This document shows, piece by piece, positions 60,037 through 64,000 of a stretch of 64,000 bases of DNA. The stretch is from JAABRU01 sp050180235 (GTDB taxonomy: Bacteria > Desulfobacterota > Desulfobacteria > Desulfobacterales > Desulfococcaceae). Position 1 is the stretch's first letter. The number at the start of each line of letters is the position of its first letter. The translations under genes were made by a program, and so were the position numbers. The notes below the pieces were generated by a model. The model was not told where the DNA came from. It did no database searches and saw nothing but the letters and a program-made list of their open reading frames with translations. The DNA lies in NCBI GenBank assembly GCA_050180235.1, contig JBFXEJ010000004.1, positions 62,001 through 126,000 on the forward strand. The letters are read 5' to 3'.

Positions 60037-62691
60037 ATGGAAACACCGACCGTAAAACACCTCAAAGACTATAAACCGCCCGCATACTGGGTGGAACACA
60101 TTGATCTGCATGTGGATCTGAACGAAGCAGATACTCTTGTCAGCGCAGAACTGCATATGCGCCGCAATTCGGAAACAGCGGATGAAAATACGCCACTGAT
60201 TCTGGATGGCCGTGATTTGGAATTGCTTTCTCTGGAACTGAACGGAAAAATCCTGCCACCGGAGGCATACGTGATTGCCAAAGAAAGCCTGACCATTCAC
60301 CGCGTGCCGGAAGAGTTCATTCTCAAAACTCTGACAAAGATTCATCCCAAAGAAAACACTGCTTTGGAAGGACTGTATCATGCAGGCAGTATTTTCTGCA
60401 CCCAGTGCGAGGCTGAGGGATTTCGGAAAATCACATGGTTTCCGGATCGGCCTGATGTTATGTCCCGCTATACCTGCACCATCGAAGCTGACAAAGAAAA
60501 ATATCAGGTTCTGCTGTCCAACGGCAATCTTATCGGTTCCGGAAATCTGGAAAACGGACGCCACTGGGCCAACTGGCAGGATCCCTTTAAAAAACCCTGC
60601 TATCTCTTTGCTCTGGTGGCAGGCGATCTCTTCTGTCTGGAAGATCATTTCCGCACCTGTTCCGGCAGAGATGTTTCCCTGCGCATTTATACAGAGCATG
60701 AAAACAAAGACAAATGCGGTCATGCCATGCAGGCTCTGAAAAAATCCATGAAATGGGATGAGGAAACCTTTGGTCTGGAATATGATCTGGATATTTACAT
60801 GATTGTGGCTGTCAATGATTTCAACATGGGAGCGATGGAAAACAAGGGACTGAACATCTTCAACTCCAAATACGTGCTGGCCGATCCCCGCACAGCAACA
60901 GATATGGATTTCTGGGCTATTGAACGGGTGATAGCCCATGAATATTTCCACAACTGGACCGGAAACCGGGTGACACTGAAAAACTGGTTCCAGCTCAGTC
61001 TCAAAGAGGGACTCACGGTTTTCCGGGATCAGGAATTTGCCTCTGACATGATTTCCGGGCCTGTGAAACGCATCTCTGATGTGCGTGCCATCCGCTCTTA
61101 CCAATTCCCGGAAGACGCAGGGCCTATGGCGCATCCTGTCCGTCCGGCTTCGTATATGGAAATGAACAATTTCTATACGGTGACTGTGTATGAAAAAGGC
61201 GCAGAGGTCATCCGCATGATCCGGCAGATTATCGGGCCGGAAAATTTCCGCAAAGGCATGGATCTGTATTTTCAGCGGCATGACGGTCAGGCCGTGACCA
61301 TAGAGGATTTTGTCAGGGCAATGGAAGACGCGGCAGGCGCGAATCTGAGCCAGTTCATGCTCTGGTATTCCCAGGCCGGAACTCCCCATGTTTTTGTGGA
61401 ACGCAACTATGATCCGTCAGCAGAAACCTATACGCTTTCCTTCCGCCAGACCTGCCCGGCAACACCGGACAGCAAAGAGGAAAAACAGCCCATGCACATT
61501 CCTGTGGCTGTGGGACTGATGGAACAGAGAAAAGGCATGGAACTTCCCCTGCAACTTAAAGGGGAAAAGAAAGCAGACGGATATACAAAAGTGCTGCATC
61601 TGTGTCAGGCTGAACAGAAATTCACCTTTATCGATGTGCCTGAAGAACCGGTTCCGTCCATATTACGGGGATTTTCCGCGCCGGTCAAACTCCGGGCCGG
61701 ATACAGTGATGCGGAACAGGCACTTCTTTTCGCGCATGACAAAGATGAATTCAACCGCTGGGATGCAGGCCAGTGTCTGTTTTCCAAAACCATGCTCCGG
61801 CTGGTGCGGGAGTTTCAGAAAGGGAAAAAACTGGTATTGGATGATGGTGTTTTGCTGCCCTTCCGCAAAACCCTGCTGAATCCGGATTTGGACAAATCCT
61901 TTATTTCCCATGCCCTGACTTTGCCTTCGGATTCGGAACTCGCGATTCTGATGAGCGAAACTGATCCCATTGATCCGGAAGCCATTTTTCAGGTGCGGCG
62001 TTTTGTCATCCGTGAGATTGCGGAAAAACTCAGACAGGATTTTGAAAAGGTTTATCAGGAAAATCAGGATACGGGAGTTTATACAATTGACCCCGCTGCT
62101 GTGGGACGCAGAAGCCTGAAAAATCTGGCACTGATCTATCTGGGAAGACTGGAAACAGCGGAAAGCATTGATCTGATATACCGTCAGTTTCAGCATGCTG
62201 CAAATATGACCGATGAACTTGCCGCGCTTACTGTGCTTTCTGATATTGACTGTGCAGAACGCGTGGAAGCGACAGCGCGTTTTTATGAAAAATGGAAATC
62301 TGACACCCTTGTGCTGGACAAATGGTTTTCCCTGCAGGCAGGTTCCCAGTTGCCCGGAACATTGGAAAATGTAAAGGCTTTGACTTTGCATCAGGCTTTT
62401 TCCATCAGAAATCCCAACAAGGTGCGTGCGCTCATCGGTGCATTCTGTGCAAACAATCCCAGAGCCTTTCACCGGCCTTCGGGAGAGGGATATGCGTTTC
62501 TCGCAGACCGGATACTGGAACTCAATGCCATCAATCCGCAGATTGCAGCGAGAATGTCCGGAGTTTTCAATCACTGGAAAAAATACGAACCGGGCCGGGC
62601 GCAGCTTATGAAGGAGCAGGTGGAGCGGATATACAAATCCCCGGATTTGTCCGGTCATGTATATGAAATTGTATCCAAAGCTCTGGCCTGA
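60037..62691 (+). CDS. pepN: Aminopeptidase N (M1 family)
   Basis: 884 residues, E. coli PepN-type length. It removes N-terminal residues from peptides in the cytoplasm. GAMENKGLNIF is the substrate-recognition motif. Zinc ligands are His301, His305 and Glu324, with catalytic Glu302 in HEYFHNWTGNRV. The C-terminal helical domain is complete. No signal peptide. GGGAG lies eight bases before the ATG. Confidence 0.96.
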   Translation: METPTVKHLKDYKPPAYWVEHIDLHVDLNEADTLVSAELHMRRNSETADENTPLILDGRDLELLSLELNGKILPPEAYVIAKESLTIHRVPEEFILKTLTKIHPKENTALEGLYHAGSIFCTQCEAEGFRKITWFPDRPDVMSRYTCTIEADKEKYQVLLSNGNLIGSGNLENGRHWANWQDPFKKPCYLFALVAGDLFCLEDHFRTCSGRDVSLRIYTEHENKDKCGHAMQALKKSMKWDEETFGLEYDLDIYMIVAVNDFNMGAMENKGLNIFNSKYVLADPRTATDMDFWAIERVIAHEYFHNWTGNRVTLKNWFQLSLKEGLTVFRDQEFASDMISGPVKRISDVRAIRSYQFPEDAGPMAHPVRPASYMEMNNFYTVTVYEKGAEVIRMIRQIIGPENFRKGMDLYFQRHDGQAVTIEDFVRAMEDAAGANLSQFMLWYSQAGTPHVFVERNYDPSAETYTLSFRQTCPATPDSKEEKQPMHIPVAVGLMEQRKGMELPLQLKGEKKADGYTKVLHLCQAEQKFTFIDVPEEPVPSILRGFSAPVKLRAGYSDAEQALLFAHDKDEFNRWDAGQCLFSKTMLRLVREFQKGKKLVLDDGVLLPFRKTLLNPDLDKSFISHALTLPSDSELAILMSETDPIDPEAIFQVRRFVIREIAEKLRQDFEKVYQENQDTGVYTIDPAAVGRRSLKNLALIYLGRLETAESIDLIYRQFQHAANMTDELAALTVLSDIDCAERVEATARFYEKWKSDTLVLDKWFSLQAGSQLPGTLENVKALTLHQAFSIRNPNKVRALIGAFCANNPRAFHRPSGEGYAFLADRILELNAINPQIAARMSGVFNHWKKYEPGRAQLMKEQVERIYKSPDLSGHVYEIVSKALA

Positions 62692-62754
62692 TTTTTCTGT
62701 TCCGGTCATTCCTGACATAATTAAACAGACAGATCTGCCATCTGCACAGTGTTT

Positions 62755-62850
62755 GGTGATTTCCAGAAAAAGAATATCCCACCAAAGTAGCACAAGCTTC
62801 CAGCTTGCGCCTATGAACTGAAATGGGATATTTATTTTCGGAAATCACCT
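62755..62850 (+). repeat. Family B element, copy 6
   Basis: GGTGATTTCCAG to CGGAAATCACCT; core ACAAGCTTCCAGCTTGCG. First of two adjacent copies. Confidence 0.85.
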
Positions 62851-62878
62851 TGAACCAGCCAATTTCATAGACAGATTA

Positions 62879-62981
62879 AGGTGATTTCCGGAAAAGAATA
62901 TACCACCAAAGTATCAAAAACTTCCAGTTTTTGCCCTGTGCCTGTGAGCTGAACCGGTATATTTATTTTCAGAAATCACCT
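62879..62981 (+). repeat. Family B element, copy 7, abutting UPF0175 gene
   Basis: AGGTGATTTCCGG to AGAAATCACCT. It ends directly against AAGGAGG, the ribosome site of the next gene. Confidence 0.85.
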
Positions 62982-62991
62982 AAGGAGGAAC

Positions 62992-63234
62992 ATGGCCATG
63001 AGAATATCACAACTGCAACCCATACTGTATGACATACCTTTTTTCAAAACAGTGGATGAACGGGAACTGCTTTTGGGGGTTATCGGAGCTCTCGTGCTTC
63101 GGAGAATAAGCCTGAGCAGGGCATCTGAAATAATGGGAATGGAAAAAGAGGCCTTTTTCGGACTGCTGGATGTCATGCAGGTTGATTTTTCCTATCTTGA
63201 TAACAGCGACATTGAAATGGAAAGGAAATGGTGA
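62992..63234 (+). CDS. UPF0175 family protein (antitoxin-like)
   Basis: 80 residues. The core ELLLGVIGALVLRRISLSRA and SEIMGMEKEAFFGLLDVMQV is the small helix-turn-helix-like UPF0175 fold, often an antitoxin beside a PIN or DUF3368 gene. No toxin gene lies beside it here. AAGGAGG immediately follows a family B repeat and precedes the ATG; a second ATG two codons in is possible. Confidence 0.8.
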   Translation: MAMRISQLQPILYDIPFFKTVDERELLLGVIGALVLRRISLSRASEIMGMEKEAFFGLLDVMQVDFSYLDNSDIEMERKW

Positions 63235-63320
63235 TGAAACCGGGTTTTTGTGCCTGCCGAAAAATGCAGGTGATGTCAATGGTGAATTTGTTTTCAATTA
63301 TCTGAAAGGAGAAGAGAAAA

Positions 63321-64000
63321 ATGAAACTGAGTATGAAAGTGGCAGTGTGTGTGCTTTGTATTGGTCTGTCTTTCGGCCCGGCAATGGCAGCGGGTCTGGG
63401 GGATGCAGTCAAAGGTGTTACAGATGCGCTGAATGCGGCTGAAGGAACCAAAGCCCCGGCGCAGAAGGCAGAGACTGCTGAGACAAAGGAAAGCGGAAAG
63501 GTTTCTGACAGTTCCGCAGCAGAGGGGAAAAATGCCGGAGATACGGATAAAGCCTCTTTGGGAATCAAAGAGGCCCTGAACGTGGGCATTGCGGAAGCCG
63601 TCAAACGTGTGGGAGCGGAGAACGGTTTCTACAAAAATGATGCCATCAAAATCCTTTTGCCGGAAAATTTTCAGAAAGCGGATGCGTTCGTGCGTCAGAT
63701 TGGCGGAGAGGAGCTTTCCGAATCCCTGGTACTGAAAATGAATCAGGCTGCGGAAAAAGCAGCGCCCAAAGCACTTGATATTTTTGTTAAAGCCATTGAA
63801 GGTATGCAGATTGAAGATGCGGCAAAACTTCTTTCCGGAGAGGATAACGCGGCCACCAGTTATCTGGAGGAGCATACGTCAGCGTCTTTGAAAGAGGCTT
63901 TTTATCCCATTGTCAAAAGCACAATGGAAGAAGTCGGAGCGGTCAAACTGTATAATGACTATATCGGAAAATTCGCTTCCAATCCTTTGATGAAAATGGC
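63321..64000 (+). CDS. DUF4197 domain secreted protein (partial, runs off the window)
   Basis: 226 residues are visible. A signal peptide (1-24) ends PAMAAG, followed by a Lys/Ala/Glu-rich linker. From about residue 75 the DUF4197 domain (GIKEALNVGIAEAVKRVG, FYKNDAIKILLPENFQK, YLEEHTSASLKEAFYPIVKS, YNDYIGKF) is clear. Probably periplasmic, function unknown. AAAGGAG precedes the ATG, and the gene continues beyond the right edge. Confidence 0.88.
   Translation, partial: MKLSMKVAVCVLCIGLSFGPAMAAGLGDAVKGVTDALNAAEGTKAPAQKAETAETKESGKVSDSSAAEGKNAGDTDKASLGIKEALNVGIAEAVKRVGAENGFYKNDAIKILLPENFQKADAFVRQIGGEELSESLVLKMNQAAEKAAPKALDIFVKAIEGMQIEDAAKLLSGEDNAATSYLEEHTSASLKEAFYPIVKSTMEEVGAVKLYNDYIGKFASNPLMKM

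Noticed and set aside
59989..61389. 466-codon open frame opposite pepN (and 61663-62793)
   Set aside because: It is the mirror of a clear M1 aminopeptidase gene and shows no family signature of its own.

Overview
The window looks like chromosomal DNA of an anaerobic Desulfobacterota bacterium, probably a sulfate reducer of the Desulfonema/Desulfobacteraceae type. This is inference from gene content: an adenylate kinase with the Cys/His metal-binding LID pattern known from Desulfovibrio gigas, a probable selenoprotein, a PEP-CTERM surface protein with a sigma-54-type promoter, many PAS/two-component proteins, a DUF2760-Hsp70 cluster, and very many short palindromic repeats between genes. No sulfate-reduction gene lies in the window.

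Layout. 0-12 kb: holA, an OmpA-like lipoprotein, an alpha/beta hydrolase, a PAS sensor kinase, a PEP-CTERM protein, rarA, an RRM RNA-binding protein and a parvulin-type foldase. 12-20 kb: adenine deaminase divergent from tsaD, the def-fmt-membrane-protein operon, ribF with an LPG-synthase-like membrane protein, and tRNA-Leu(CAG). 20.4-25.5 kb: an AT-rich accessory island next to the tRNA. It holds a methyltransferase, two copies of a PIN-domain gene on a 0.6-kb direct duplication (one frameshifted, one truncated), a glycine-rich peptide with a DUF4258/YgiT-zinc-finger pair, and a BLUF-cyclase that closely matches photoactivated adenylate cyclases (bPAC type). 25.7-32 kb: a triple-PAS sigma-54 activator, an Smr-domain protein and two glycosyltransferases. 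32.8-41 kb: adk, rpsU, folC, queD, dnaJ, nadB, an SH3 protein and a DUF1178 protein. 41-46 kb: two large hybrid two-component proteins in one operon. 45.6-54.2 kb: lipA, an ASKHA/2Fe-2S corrinoid-activator-like protein, a CoA-transferase/GNAT fusion and the DUF2760-Hsp70-TerB-like cluster. 54.4-58.3 kb: a MoaD/ThiS-like protein, a DsbA/FrnE-like thiol oxidoreductase with an in-frame TGA at the first active-site Cys position followed by a good SECIS-like hairpin, then rpsF-rpsR-DUF2232-rplI. 59-64 kb: an AT-rich membrane-anchored metallopeptidase, pepN, a UPF0175 protein and the start of a DUF4197 protein.

The strongest points for follow-up are the probable selenocysteine FrnE/DsbA protein (about 55.05-55.69 kb), which would normally be annotated as a truncated gene, and the BLUF photoactivated adenylate cyclase (24.16-25.23 kb), whose start codon overlaps the stop of a truncated PIN gene at a duplication junction. 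The window is also rich in non-autonomous repeat families. Three of them sit directly at gene starts (holA, rarA, UPF0175), and one appears to supply the Shine-Dalgarno sequence of holA.
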